Notes: generated by a model from the sequence alone, not told the origin. A DNA stretch of 64,000 nucleotides from Leptobrachium leishanense (GCA_009667805.1 CM019067.1:248097721-248161720), one strand, 5' to 3'. Positions 1-14,700 are shown, counted from the stretch's first letter. Made by a program: numbers and translations.

Positions 1-269
1 TAAGAAAACCTGTCTGTGAGACAGGGTTCTATGGATGAACTATAAGCTGTTCCCTTGGAGGAAACCAACCCAGCTTGGAGGACTGTCACTAACTAACCAG
101 TAAGGCTCAGCGGAGTGGACTTTTATTTATTCCTATCAATTGATTTTGGCTGGATGCCTGCAACTTTTTTGTTTCTTTTTTTTTTTAATGATGGCTGTCT
201 GAAAATTAAAGCTGGCATTTTTGTTGAAGCGACTGCTAGTTTGCCTCTATATTGAGACTGATCCCTTAC

Positions 270-312
270 ACACACACACATATACATATACATATACATA
301 TATATATATATA
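270..312. repeat. CA/TA microsatellite
   Basis: A run of alternating CACACA, then TACATA and TATATA, 43 bp. Simple sequence, likely polymorphic in length. Confidence 0.9.
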
Positions 313-940
313 ACAAAACCACGGAGAGAGCACGCCAGACAAACATATTCAAAAACCTGCAACAACAGGTCCATGCATGGGTTAATAATACCAGCTTTTA
401 CTACATGGTGAAAATTTCTAAACTCTGAGCTTTGCTGAATAAAATGGTGGAAATTTGGTTCGCAATGAACGGCCGTGAATTGCTTAAGCCTGCCAACAGC
501 GTCAATGTAATCCACCCTCTGGCAGGTCCTACTCCGCAAACCTAATGACTGCCCTTCATGGGATAAACTCACTTACTGAGGAGCAAGTCCCCTTCATGGA
601 GCTCCCGCAGATCAAGGTTAAATAGTACCTGGAGGAGGAGTACCTGTGGCAGGGAGGGGCGCATACCCAGGAAATTCATATGAAAAACACATTGGGGGGG
701 GGGTTGCACTCAGCCTTAACTAAGCATTCAGTGCGGGTGCGTCTCAAAAAAAAAAATACAAAACCACGGAGAGAGCACTCCAGACAAACACATTCAAAAA
801 CCTGCAACAACAGCTCCATGCATGGGTGCATAATACCAGCTTTAACCACATGGTGAAAATTTCTAAACTCTGAGCTTTGCTGAATAAAATGGTGGAAATT
901 TGGTTCGCAATGAACGGCTGTGAATTGCCTAAGCCTGCAC
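313..940. repeat. Two direct copies of a ~185-bp repeat
   Basis: 313-500 and about 758-940 are near-identical, sharing the start AAAACCACGGAGAGAGCAC and the end AAGCCTGC, with only scattered substitutions. Between them lie about 260 bp of unrelated DNA with poly-G and poly-A runs. This is either a local duplication or two insertions of one element. Confidence 0.85.
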
Positions 941-1869
941 ACACCATACATAGAAGTTACATATTTTCACTATACTTCATTCCTGCTTTAGTAAGGTCTG
1001 CAAATTGTATACATAATATTGTCTATAAAGCATTACAGATGTCTGCTAGAGCTGCAAAAACAAAATATTACTTTTATTGCATTATCCCTTCACTTACAGA
1101 AATGGGACGATACAGTAGCGCCCAGGCGCATCCACCAGACGTTAGTGATAAATTCTAAGGTTATGCAGCTATATCATTGTTATTGTCCAACGCATGTACA
1201 GGGCGAGAGACTTGTGAAACATAGTCAAAACCCCTGCTAAAAACATACTGACAGTAATGGTTTGCGTACAAAGTTATTCCTTTAATTATATGCATTTATG
1301 GTAGAACGTCAAACCTGGCCATAGTGATGATTTGTTTAATACTAGTATATTGTCCTTCGATAGAATTTACCCACTGCCCGCCTCATATTCACCTCTCTGG
1401 ACTATTTCAAGTGATTTAACCACGCCTTTTAACCTTTTTATATAAATAGAAGTAAAATGACCCATTAGATGCCTATTTTACAGTGTTTATGTCCTGGTCG
1501 CAATAAGGATAGGATAAGACATTATAAACACAGTTTCCTCTTAAACGGAGAATCCATGCTACAGCTTTTTCCTGATGGCCGATGTTTTTCCCCTTCCAGT
1601 TTGACTGTTTATTCAAATGCATGAGCACAGAATCATATTATTATTGCGGGGATGTTTTACTAATTTAGGAACGGATTTTTAATAAAGCTTGGAGTGGTCA
1701 CATTGTTTATTCTTCCCTCCTGTAACTTTCCGTTCTTGCTTCCTGTTGCTCTACTGATACGTAACGTTTGTTTCTCTTTTTGTTATTTATCCTTTGAGTA
1801 ACATGTTTGACCTAATGAAGAGATTATTACGAGAATAATTTATTTTAGGTAGTAAATATTATACATTGG

Positions 1870-2612
1870 GGGCCCTATTACATTCTTCGCGCATACGTTT
1901 GTGCCCACGAAAAAATGCATTAACGCGAGGGGCAAAACCCTTTGCGCAGAACGTCGTATTACAATCTCAGCACAACAAACGCGCGTATACATCTACCGCG
2001 GGTGAACCTGCGCGAATGCTGCGCGAGCTTACTGTACTTTGCGCGTCCTATACTTAACATTGTGAGCACAAATGCGTTTGTGTGCTGGTACGCGGATGGT
2101 ATTACAATCTATGCGCAGTTTGTAACGCACAGCCTTTGCGCGCATAATTTTAGCAACTCCTAAAAGCTGGTGTTAATGGCAATTTCTATCAACCTGGCTG
2201 AAACCAAATACACCAGCCCAAAAAAAAAAAAATGCAGCAAAGTATAGTTACACATTCTAAACATACCAAACCAATAAAATGGAGAAGTTGTGTGTTTTTT
2301 TTTTTTACTGATGCAGCATATATGTGCAGATTGACTTTGACAGGCGCAAAAACTTAACAGGAGACAATTGTGGTTCTTCATTCTGATTGGCTGAATCGTG
2401 TGAAAAAAACAGTCCGCACACAGATTTCTGCGCAGAACGTTGCTGCATGCGCGTTTTTGCACGTCCGTTTTACGCACACTATTTTTTGACGGATGAAAAA
2501 ATGCGCCAGGATTGTTATACCAGCGTTGATTTAGGCACGTTGACGTTTAAAGCTTTGCGCAAAAATTCACGCGTTTACCGTGCGTTTTTGCATTAAGAAT
2601 GTAATAGGGCCC
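1870..2612. mobile_element. MITE with 18-bp perfect terminal inverted repeats (743 bp)
   Basis: The left end GGGCCCTATTACATTCTT is perfectly inverted at 2595-2612. The interior is rich in GCGC and CGCG dinucleotides, unlike the AT-rich flanks. No coding capacity. A related, one-ended and reversed copy lies at about 7443-7845. Lies downstream of ACAD11 exon 12, in its intron. Confidence 0.85.
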
Positions 2613-2670
2613 TGGGTCTTTAGGATTCGGTATTGTAACTGTTCTATACAAAAGAAAAAAGTAATCTTAC

Positions 2671-2778
2671 CGGTCATGCAGAAACATGACTGGATCTGAC
2701 CAGCAAGAAGAGGTTCAAGCCACTTTTTCTTCTGTTCCTCAGTGCCATACATATGAAGGACCTCCATGTTGCCCGTGT
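2671..2778 (-). CDS. ACAD11: ACAD11 coding exon 12 (last one in the window)
   Basis: [20 protein letters not shown] then [16 protein letters not shown], the substrate and FAD-side segment. It ends one base into the expected Glu of the family's CFCMTEPDVASSD motif. Acceptor ttccag, donor gtaaga. No continuation was recognised in the 2.67 kb to the left, so the next exon probably lies outside the window. Confidence 0.97.
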
Positions 2779-5700
2779 CTGGAAGAAATATAACAGCGTT
2801 ACTTAAAAAAAACAAGTGGTCAACAAACTTCAATTGTTTGAGCAAAGACAGCAAGTGTGAATAGCAATAGGACAGTGTGCTTCATTTGTTACATAGAAAG
2901 TACTAATGGATGTAAACTCTAAAGCAGTGTTTACCAAACCAACCCTGTCCTCAGGGAGCACTAACTGTTCAGATTTAAAGGGACACTACCATCAAAAAAG
3001 AAATGCTCTTATTTTGTTTATTTTATGATGCTGATATCTTGCATGTGCTTTGTTTTTCTCATGTTTGTTTAGTTTTATATTTTACTCTACATGTGTCACT
3101 GTGTGCATCCATTTTGTGATATTTTTGGTTGCAAACTACACCCCCACAGTAACTTTACAGCACTTGCTCCTCACTGTGTGGCATTGGGCATGGAATGAAC
3201 TGGTCAGATCACCAAAATCCTGCTCATAGCATTGTATGGTTTGTATGTAAAGGACATCACCAGGGGGTAGATAGAAGTATTTTAAACTCATATCTCCCTC
3301 AGCTGCAATCTCTTATCTTAAGTAGCATAGATCGCACAATAGACCACCTACAGCCTTGTCTAAATATTCATTCTCCACCCCATTTCCACTTCCCTATTGG
3401 AAAGTGAAGCTTTTGCACAGATTTTAGTAAATGCTGCATCATGGGGAATATCTGCAAAATGGAAACAAGTGCTAAAAACCTAAACTTTACTTTTCCTTTT
3501 TACATGCAATTACTTGAAACAAAGAAAAAAAACAGCAGCATGTGTTTTTGTAATGCACAAGTAATATAGATACAGTTTACTTAGTGGTAGTGTTCCTTTA
3601 AGGATTACCTTAGTGAAATGCAGACTGAGTGTTACAATCAGTGAGCAGCAAATCATATCATCTGTGCTTCAGATATATGGCAAACATGGCCTGTTAGTGC
3701 TCCCTGACGATATGGGGCAGTATTACATACTGGCCGCAAAACAGGGACACCAAGGAGGAAAACTTTCTCCATGGGGTCCCCATTTTAGCTCAATATTACT
3801 ATTATTAGTAATGCAGCACTAAGCCAGAGGATACTCCAGGAGCACTGATGCGCCACCCCCAGCATCCTTTCCTGCAGTACATCGAGACTTCAACTGCTGG
3901 GTCACATGACCTGCAAAATCTTTGCGCTCTCAAGATCCTACAGGTCTGAGGAGTGGTCACAGAGGAAGACTGGGGACTTTAACCCCCACAGTCTCACTCT
4001 GCTCCCGGTGGCCAGAAGAGGCAGAGCGACTCGCTGTTCTCGCCACAGGATGAGAGGCGAGTATCTGATTTTGGTTTTATTCCAGATGGTGCTGACTGTT
4101 TATGCAGAATCACTTAACCACAGGTTGGAGCTGGTGCTAACTTTTCAGTTAGCTGCAGCGGGAAGTAATTAGCGTTAGGATTATAAAGCCCTAACAAACT
4201 CTTTGCGCTCCCTGTGTTAAGCACAGGGTGCGCAAAGTACAATAAACTGGCAGAAACAACTGCGATCTCGGATGCTCTAACGGGCTTTTTTTTTAACCCA
4301 TTAGCGTTTGGATCGTAATATGGGCAGCCAACGCTAGGGCCACTTACCCTAACGTTAAGACTCACACAGCCGAGCGCTAACGCTAGCGTTAAGAATGTAA
4401 TATTGCCCGTGGTTGGGAAACACTGATCTAAAGCCTAAATATTGCATTTTCAGAGCCCAAGTTCATCAATTAGAGTATGCTGTGAATGGGAAAAATTACA
4501 AGTCGAGGACATCACAGAGGTAAAGCAAAGACATTTTTATATGTGGCTGGTGTTATGTTAAGAGGGACAGGGATTTTTTGCCACAGCCTGTAATGCAAGA
4601 AGAATTAAAAAAAATAGAATACACGCACACACTTAAAACTCTTCTCGCTCTTCAGATGTCATCCTAAATGAATTTTAAGCAGCCCACGGGTAAGGGGTAC
4701 CGCTGTATGGCAAACTGTAAATGTGCCCTATATTGCAAACATATTATGTGTTACCTGGCGCTTGGCAATTGAAAACTTCAGGGGCAAAAAAAACTTTTCC
4801 TGTTTCTTCTGCAATAAATGCATAGTCCGTCTGCGTGAGGCCACTAATCGCTGGTAGGAACAAATTCCACAAACCTTCAGATTTAGCCTTTTCCTACAAA
4901 ATAAAGGTTATAATGAAAACAAACTCATTCAACCTTTTCAAAACTGAAATTTTTCATTTTTTCGCTCTCTAAATGTAACCTTCCACTTGTTTCCTTTTTA
5001 GATGAATGTGCCTCCATTATCTCCACCTCATTGACTCGACTTCACTCCTCACAAAGCGACAGTAACCAAATCCCATCACTGTCGACATGGCACGTATCAA
5101 TCCCTTTCTAAGCCAGGACTCTACTAAAATGCTCATTTAAGCTCTTCTCTCCCACCTCGACTACTGTAACCTACTTCTCAACGGCCTTAAACGTTCCCAG
5201 ATTGTCCTTCTACAGTCTATAATGATAGCCGCTGCCAGACTCATCCACCTCACATCCTGTACCTCTCACACCTCTGTCAATCTCTGCACTGGCTCCCTGT
5301 ATCTTCTAGAATTCAATTTGAAATAATGGTGCTCACATATAAAGCTCTCCAAAACTGTGCCCCTGCCAACATATTTATGGAACTCCCCCCTTGCCATTAA
5401 AAAGTTAACAAAAACCTGGAAAAACGTATATGACAAATACAAAAGAGAATTGCTCATCCAGGCTATCTCAGCACCTCGCCCCAGAAATGCAGCGCTAAAT
5501 ACTGGGATACTTGCAGTAGCGCTTCCGCGCCGTCGCAAGTGAAACCTCCTGGAGTCAATAAGACTCCATGGAGGGTTGCTCTTCTGGGACGCGAGATCGC
5601 GCAGCGCTGCAAAGTGATCGCAGAGTGAGATTGGGAACTATTTGTTCCCAGTTGCACTCTGCTCGCGGCCAGAAGAAGAGGCGGATCGGGCCACCGTTCT

Positions 5701-8700
5701 CGCCGTGAGATGAGAGGTGAGTATCGAATTTATTTGGGGGGGGGGTTAGGAAGTGCTAGATGATTTTTCAAATGTAGAAAACATGTAGCGCCAGAAGGTG
5801 TTAAAATATGACTGTCTGCATCCTTGCTAATGTACGTTTGCGCTCCCCATGTTAGTTATAGGATGCGCAAAATACAGTAAGCTCGCAGAAGCCACTGCAA
5901 CAACTGATCTGCTGTCGGATTACTAAAAGGTGGGGTAGAGTTAGGATTGTAATAAGGGTGGCATGTGTTAATGCTTACATAACAAGGCCCTAACGTTACT
6001 GCCAACTATGGAATATAGCCCCTTGTCTTCAAAGTTAATATATGGAGGCTGTTCAGGTTTTTTTCTAAATTAATATAGCCACTTTTGTGCTGCCCTTCTT
6101 CTACATGTTGTGTGTATTAAATGTTCAACATGTGATACAAACCGTACCTTTAGTTTTTCCATGACCAAAGGTTTCGTCCATCTCACTGGAGAGTTTTCGT
6201 GTTTGATGTAGTATTCCAAGAACTCCTGAAACCAGGAATAAAAATCCAAATTGTTAATACAAACACAATACACAAAATTTAAATATAAAAAAAAAAACCT
6301 ACAAATACTTTATAATGCAGATACTGTAAATTACGGTGAATAAAACATTAAGCATCATCCTGTAGCAACACGGTGGAACACCTAGTAATGCTGGAGGCTT
6401 TCGCTATAAACGAAAGTCACAGATACTATATATCTGGGGTCTCAAACACCGTCCCCCCAGATATTTCTGAAGGAAAATCTCCCATGATTCTCTGGCCATC
6501 TATTATATTCAAAGAATTCTGAGAATTGTAGGCAACCACTATTTGGGAGGCCATAGCTTGAGATCCTTGTTCTACATCAATAAAATAATATATGTGGGAA
6601 CCAATAATCCTACATAAGGAGAATTCCAAAATGTTTCCAGGGGCAAATTGGGATCCCTGGAAGAGGTTTACAAGCATTGGTGAAATGTAAGAAGTCTCTG
6701 TTGTTTTTTTGGGCTTTGACTTGCCAGTTAAATGCATTTTGTGCCTCCTATGTTTTTATGGCATTGACATGCATTTGCGCAAATGATTTTTTACGCTTTA
6801 TGAAAATATCTTCTATTACTGCCTTTTAATGCCTCTGGCTTCCACATGCCATTTTTTCAGAAGACCAGACGAGCCCTTGTTATCGGATACGGAGATTAAT
6901 GTCAATATTTGAAAATAGAAAAGTAAAAATAAGCAGAAGACACAGTTTATCTATTCTACATAATGGCACCCAGCCAGGGGGACCCCAGGACTCTTTAATA
7001 TATACAAGTTTTTAAAGTATAATAAACTATCGTATAGGCTGTTAATGTGCGCTACTAAAAGAAAAAACGACTTGTGTATAAAACCCAAGAGCTGAATGAC
7101 AACATGCTTTGAAAGGTGAAGACTGATTTTGAAGGCTCTACAGGAGGAGATGGATGTGGATTTCCACTCTGAATTCCCCAGCAAAAAGCACTCAGAATTT
7201 CAGGGCAGTGTTCACTTGTTCTAACAAAATTGCAAGAGATTTTCCAACAACTCACATTATAGCGTTTGTTCGCTGAATAGTGATTTGCAAGGTTATTCCA
7301 CCTAAAACCAATTTGCGACATGTATTGACAGTGTCTATACATGTTGCACACTCCACACACACTGTCCATACATTTCACATTGTCCACCATACATCCTCCA
7401 TGTGATACACACCATACGCACTGTCCAAACATGCCACACACGGTGGGCTATATTACAATCTTCGCGCAAAAACCCTCGCGCAAAGCAAATTTTTGGGGCG
7501 CCAAGCGTTAAACTTTTGCGCGTGCAAATCACCGCTGGAATTACAATCCTCGTGCGTCTTTTCATCCGGCGATCAATAATGCGCGCAAACAGAACGCGCC
7601 CAAATGCTCGCGCAGTACCGTCACGTGCAAAGCATGTGCAGAGTGCGCACTGTTTTTTCTCGCGGTTCAGCCAATCAGAATTAAGAACCACAATTATTTC
7701 ACGTTAAGAAATTGCGCCTGCCACAGTCAATCTGAGCATATATGCTGCAGCAATAATACATGCACACAAACGTCTCCATTTTAATAGTTTGGTATGAGTA
7801 GAATGTGTAACTATACTTTGCTGCATTATTTTTTATCCAAGTGATCCAACGGCACTGCCTTTCTAACATGCAGCTCTGTTAAGGATTTAATGCAGGGAGG
7901 AGGTTGATGGCTGATGGTTAGCAGGTTTCCCTGCGCGTCAGCTATCGGCTGCGGCCAGGGAAGGAGAGCTGCGGGAGACTGCATCCCCATCCCATAGCTA
8001 AGAGGGCTTGGGGACAGGCATCTCTGCGTGCGCACGGAACAGCTATCTCGTGCACTCGCTAACTCGTGGGCTCAATGTGATAGCACATCGTGCGAACGGG
8101 TTTAAAAAAAATGATATAAAAGAAAATTTCTGCATGACACTGGCAGGGCTCTGTACAAATCTAATGGCGGAGTAAAAAAAGTGCAAAACCAACAACAAAA
8201 GAAATGTGGAAAAGTTTCTGTGAGAAAAAATATAAACCCTAAAGTGCCTCGTAAGGAGAAAGTGCGTATTTCTTATTCTCCCTATATTTAACGTATTTTT
8301 CCGTGTATAAGACGCCACCATGTTTAAGACAACCCCCAATCTCTGCCTTAATTTTAGACAAAAGTATAGTCTTTTACATGGAAAAATACTGTACTTTGTG
8401 CAACTAAAAAGTGCTACAATAGAACTTATACAGATTTGAAGTAAAAGAACAACATGCAGCACTATTTGAGATGGTTTTGACACCCACACAATTTGCCTTC
8501 ACATGGTGGATGCTTGGAATGGCCATTGTAAGTGAATCACAAATCTCATTTTTTGTAGGCATTATACAGGGTTGAGCACATGACATAATTTTTCTGTGTA
8601 CAGGTTCCAGGGTTGACTGCTGGAGCTGAGCACGCAACACTTTCTTGGTGCAGTACTTTTCCTAGAGGCCACCCAGTCATATTTGCTGCAAACCATGGCC

Positions 8701-11700
8701 AGTTAATGGTTTGTCCCTAATGGGGAGTTTGGTCTTCCTGTTGAAATAGACAGGAGACCCAGCTTTGGGCATTGTGGGTGATGGCCTTGTTAGCCCCGTT
8801 ACTGCGTGTTGTCGTTTACTTAAAATCTCCGTAAGAAAAGTTATATTGTAGCATTTTTACTTGCACACATTGGGCCAGTTTACATTCCGAAAGCTAAATT
8901 GGGGACGCTAACGGGGAAAATCTGCATGTTAGTAGAAAAAGGAAAAAAAATTAACCCACTAAACCTAACCAACCCTTTAAACCAACAGATTCTCTGAATG
9001 ATCACTGCCATTCTAGATGTTCGCATCATTTTTACGCAATAGATACTGCTCCACTTTTTGAAGCGTGTATAGCTTCGCCCAACAAATAAATGTGCAACTT
9101 CGATTAAAGGGAAAAGGCAGAAAACAGGGAATTATTCACTCCATCCCAGTTTTATACCCCCCCCCACCAATTTTTTGCCTAGAGTGAAACGTTTCTTGCA
9201 TCCTGCAACATGGTCTGCGTCAGCCTGCTTCTGATTGGCCAGCACCTTTCAGCAGGAAGCCGCTAGGCGCTGGACCTGACAGTCAGTGAATGCACAGCTA
9301 GGAGGCAAGCAGCCAATCAGATGCTTCTAAATGAAAAAACAATAAAAAAGGAATAACAGGTGCCTCCTTAACTTATGTCAACATACGTAGTTAATATTGA
9401 CTCTCTATGGTGTCTATTGACAGTCTTCAGGGCAGCAGGGAGACCGGTGCTTTAAAGTCCTGTTTCATCAGCCAGCGATAGCAAGGAAGTCATAAGGGGG
9501 GCTCCTAAAATAACTTAAATAGTAATCAAAGCCAGAGTGTCTTATTACGTGTATAAGAGGAAAACAAAACTATGTTAACATGGTTCTTGCTCCCTCTCCT
9601 GGGCATCAGAAACAAGAGTAAGTCTAGAAGAGAGAAAATGACCCCAAAATTTCAAAGAAAAGTCCAGCTTCTCATTCATTCAAGTTCAATTCTACCAAAA
9701 TATATTCTGTTTGATACCCACTACATAGTGATGCTATTTAAATCTTTGAAAATTTTTCTTTACATCTGCAGCTGGCCATTGAAACCAGTTATGTGAACAT
9801 CCAATGACAGATCAAGCCTTGCGTCTTAACGGTAAACTGATTAATTATAGCTGAAGGTAACGTGGTCAGAGCCCTCTACATCTCTTGTATCTGTTATCTT
9901 TACATTTCTCATTTTTTGTTGTTTCATTTCTTCAAAGTGCTGCTTAAAAGTTAAATTGTTTCTGTGGTGATAATTAAAAAAATATATATAGAGCACTAAC
10001 AAATAAATAAATGAAACCAAAACACAGTCAAGTATCTGACCAGTTAGATCTCTGAACAAACCAATAAACCAGTACAGCGATTCACTTAAACCCACTGACC
10101 TGCTGTGCTGGATATATATGCTGCTGTATAAACTTCTTCACTCGCTCCAGCACACTCTGCCCTTTGGCACTCTGAAGAAACAGATCTCCCGGGTGGCCAG
10201 ACACCCCTGGTAAGCTTTGGGTTTTGGTCCCTCTAAAAAAAAAAAAAAGATAAATAAAAGTGCATAAAACACATTATCAGGATAAGCTAAAAAATATTCT
10301 GGTTATTTACATGAGATTTCATGACCCTATCATTATCAGGGTAACAATTCTACATTTCCAACCCCCGTTTCAGCAACTGAAAGATCAGTCAATGATACAC
10401 TCACCAGCCACTTCATTAGGTACACCTTGCTAGTACCAGGTTGGATCTCCATTTGCCTTCAGAACGGCCTTGATTCTTCATGGCATAGATTCAACAAGGT
10501 GTTGGAAACGTTATACTCAGATTCTGGTCCATATTGACATGATAAAATCTGTAGCAACTGTGTGATGCTATCAGCTGAACATCCATGATGCAAATCTCCT
10601 GTTCCACAGCATCCTAAAAGGTGCTGTATTGGAGTGAGATCTGGTGACTGTGGAGGCCATCGCGGTCAGTGAACTCATTGTCATGTTCATAAAACTAGTT
10701 TGAGATGATTTGAGCTTTGTGATATGGTGCATTATCGTGCTGGAAGTAGCCATCAGAAGATGGGTACACTGTGGTTATAAAGGGAGCCACATGGTCAACA
10801 ACAATACTCAGGTAGGCCGTGGCGTTTAAACAATGCTCAATTGGTACTAAGGGGCCCAAAGTGTGTCAAGAAAATATCCCTCACACCATTACACCACAAT
10901 CAGCCTGAACCGTTGATACAAGGCAGGATGAATCCGTGCTTTCATGTGGTTTTTCAAAATTCTGACCCTACCATCTGAATATCACAGCTGAAACCAACAC
11001 TCATCAGACCAGGCAATGTTTTTCCAATCTTCCATTGTCCAATTTTGGTGAGCCTGTGGAAATTGTAGCCTCAGTTTCCGGTTCTTAGATGACAGGAGTG
11101 GAACCCGGTGTGGTCTGCTGCTGCTGCTGTAGCCCATCTGCTTCAAGGTTGGACGTGTTGTGTATTCAGAGATGGTACCTTGGTTGTCACGAGTTGTTAT
11201 TTGAGTTACTGTTGCCTGCCTATCATTTCGAAACAGTCTGCCCATTCTCCTCTGACCTCAACAAGATATTTTCATCCAGACAAACTGCTGCTCACTGAGT
11301 AGTTTCTCTTTATTCAGACCATGCTCTGTAAACCCCAGAGATGGTTGTGCGTAAAAATCCCAGTAGATCAGCAGTGTTTGAAATACTCAGACCAGCCCGT
11401 CTGGTACCAACAACCATGCTACGTTCAAAGTCACTTAAATTCCTTCTCTTTCCCATTCTGATGCTTGGTTTGAACTTCAGCAAGTCGTCTTCACCACATC
11501 TAAATGCCTAAATGCATTGCGTTGCTGCCATGTGATTGACTGATTAGGTACACCTGTTCAATTGCTAAATTGTCCTGTGAGTGTAGATGGACTTTGAATT
11601 TAAAGTAAGTATTTACTTTTGTATTGTTCTTTCGCATTTTTCTTTTAAATAAAACAAATTTTTAGGGGAATAAAGAACATAAAGGAATGGAAGGAAAAAC

Positions 11701-14700
11701 GGAATGATGAGGTGGCACTACAGCAAGCCTCCGCAACTTTTGCCCTCCAGATGTTGGGGAACTACATTTCCTTGATGCTCAGTCAATCATAATGAGTGGC
11801 AAAGTATCAAAGGGAGATGTAGTTTAAAAACATATGGATGACTGAGGCTGCGGAGCCCTGCACTGCAGAGTTGCTTACATTTTATTGAAAGTCTTGTTCA
11901 GTGTTTTAGTTTAACAAGTAAACGTTTACAAGTAAAAAAAAATAATAACAATAAAAAAAATCTGGTGTTGGCGAGCAAGACCCTGGAGTGTTATTCCTAT
12001 CCTTTTTAAATAGAAAACTAAAGAGGCCCTGGGAAATGCTGAACTAAAGATAACTAAGCTAGTGTCTTTTGTTTAATTTAGTCAGGAAAGGTTGTAAATC
12101 AAAAACATTGACAAACAAAAACAAGATTTTAACTCCTAAATTACCAAGATTAATATCTGTATAATTATGTGCATCAAGAGAAGAAAACAAAAAAGCACTT
12201 ACAGTGTTCAACTTCAACAACCCTATTTTAAAGCTTTTGTCAGGAATCAACCCATGTGCAAGACATTCTGTGTTGTAGGTTTGGTCATTGAAACACGTGA
12301 AATTAAATGAAGAATACAGAATACATACAAACACATGTTGTGTATCAAGGAACACTCTAGGGTTAAAATGGGGAAAGAAAGAGAGAGGTCAAACATTAAC
12401 CTCTTCTGTCTCATGTATTAACCCCTTGAGGGTCCAATAATAGTTACCCTTTAATCCATTTCTGTTCTACCTTATCTTGTACTGGTCTAGATCTGATGCT
12501 GCTGTCACAGCAGCGTTTAGAAACAGACAGGGAGCTGGATACACACTCAAGCATACAGCTAATTCGATGGTTCTCAATGCACCGCACATTGAGAGGCATT
12601 GGCTGCTCAGGAATGTACAAAGATGTGCATTTGTGATTTAAATCCAGGCTGATCAGTGCAAGTTGATTGACAGCTTTCTGGATTGGGGAAATTCCACCAT
12701 TCGGATGGCTGACGCCTTCAAGACACCCATGGAGGGGACAGGGGCCAATTGGCGTAGCCCTTAAGGACCAACAGCATTACACAGCATATTTACCACAATT
12801 ATACATGTCCTTTGCTCAATACGTTGGGTCTCTAAAGGCTTTTTGCTGTACTTTGGTAGAAGAAAATATTACCGTTCAATAATTGCAAGTCCAGCTTCTG
12901 CAAGAGGTTTCACCACATCACCAAACGAACTGGCATCTGCTCCACTCGCATTCCCAATCAGATACCGTGCATGGATACCCTGTTCAATGGTTATAATCAG
13001 AGGTCATTGAATAAGAAGGGAGAAAAATAATTACTATCACCAATACCAGAATAACTAGGCAAAAAAGGGTAGATCTAGAGGAGACCAAGAAAGAACAGAA
13101 ATCCCCATAAATGAAGTGTAGTCAAAGTAATATACTGAAATAAACAGAAAAATAAACCTAGAAAGGGCTGAATAAAGTAAATTCTGTTTGCCTTTGCATC
13201 TGGGTTTTGGCGTCTTGGAGTCTACCTCGCTGTGAATGAGACAGGAGGGTAGCAGCATACGGTTATCTGCTGGTATGCTCGACCCGATTCTGCTCGGAGA
13301 AGTGATTCATGAGTGCTCTGATAATCACAGCTCCTTGTAAACCACTAGTGAGATATTCTGCCTTTCTCTAGTATCAGGAGCAGTGACACTAGCAGCTATT
13401 GGCATTCAACCCTTGAGTCCCAGAGACTCCATTAAGTGTCACTAGCTGTTTCACTGCCAAGTGATTATTCCATAATACCTGTCAGGAATTACTGCCTTTT
13501 TGGGAGAGAAAATAAAACACTTTTCATTACACAGTAAATCACTGAATATTCGTAATGTATTTTTTAACAAAGTAGCCCTATTTCATAGACAGATGTCACC
13601 ATCTGCTGGCCAAAAAGCACAGCTGCAGCTGTGGCTACATGGTGAATCAGGTGGGGGAGGTGTTTTACACACCGAGTCCCAGCTGTTAAAGCTATTTTAG
13701 CACCTCAATAGTCATGCCCCAAAAGGCAAAAAGCTCTCGGATCACATTCTGGAGTCCATTTGCAAATCAAGAGTTAGCAATAAACCAAATTCCTTTGCAT
13801 TACTCCAGAATAAGACCAAATCGAGTATACTCAATAAGAACCAACGGGTGCGTTGATGATCGAGCATACTTAATCTTGGTAGTTGAATGCATACAATTAC
13901 GGATCATTGTGTACATGCATCCTCACGTATAAAAAGCATTAAATAGAATAAGTAAACTAACCCAGCAAGACATTTTGACAAGAAATAGAGTGTTTACCTG
14001 ACTTATCCCTGCCAGCTTAAAAAAGCTTAGAGCAAGGTGGAAATTCCAGTCTGGGATTGGCAAGGAGAGGCTGCGGCACTTGCTGTAAATGTTAATCAGA
14101 TCCTTAATAGCAGGAACCCCTGACAAAACAGAAAGGACTCAGAGCATATATGGAGTGCATTTGGTGCTCTTCTAACAATTGAATAAACAAACCTGTCCTA
14201 ATTGTGTTTTGTTTTACACGGTGTTACAGGAATAAGCACAGTTGACACTTTTTTCTTGTTATGTTTTATACATGTTGCTGGGCTGGATACATTTGGTGGC
14301 TGCAGTCGACCCAGTGGGGAATAGGCGCAACCCCGCTCTTTCTGTACTGTGCTATTTTTGATGTTTGTTTCATCATTCACCCACTTTTCATCTGTGTTTC
14401 CTCTTTTTCATCTCACTCCGACCATCCTATCACGTTTCTTGTTCTCTCAATACAATTCTTTCCATTCATTACCTGCTAGTTTCCTCTTTCAGATCATCTC
14501 AGCTCCAGCTCTCTGTCTGAAGGAGTCCCTTTTCTTCCTCCCTGTGTATTTCCACCCTATTTAAACTACTTTTTCAGTTCTCTCCGTTTCCCAATTCCCT
14601 GTCAATATACACTTTATAATAACATACTTCAAAAAGGTAATAAATTCACTACACTATATTGATGGGCATTTTGTTCTATTGGGGAAAATTCATTGTGAAA

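Larger units (their letters stand above)
2917..4433. mobile_element. hAT-type MITE carrying two nested MITEs
   Basis: The outer element runs 2925-4425, from CAGTGTTTACC to GGGAAACACTG. It is flanked by CTCTAAAG (2917-2924) and ATCTAAAG (4426-4433), a 7/8 target duplication that fits the hAT superfamily. Its sequence is interrupted at 2975-3601 by a TTAA element and at about 3715-4408 by another MITE. A related element without these insertions lies at 15041-15223. Confidence 0.85.
6226..10099. other. ACAD11 intron between exons 9 and 10, gene-free
   Basis: No exon seen. It holds MITEs at 7443-7845 and 8291-8391, a possible old hAT MITE at 6430-6600 (ATCTGGGGTCTCAAACACC..), and otherwise unassigned AT-rich DNA. 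Confidence 0.6.

Noticed and set aside
123..951. Reading frames of 149 and 91 codons on the minus strand sharing QFTAVHCEPNFHHFIQQSS
   Set aside because: They arise from the two copies of the 185-bp direct repeat and run through microsatellite and poly-A sequence. No family resemblance.
1..2670. Search for the next ACAD11 exon (EPDVASSD motif)
   Set aside because: No matching frame with splice sites was found, so the exon is placed outside the window rather than forced.
7402..7707. Overlapping frames of 100-118 codons on both strands
   Set aside because: They fall in the GCGC-rich MITE copy 7443-7845; open frames here reflect base composition.
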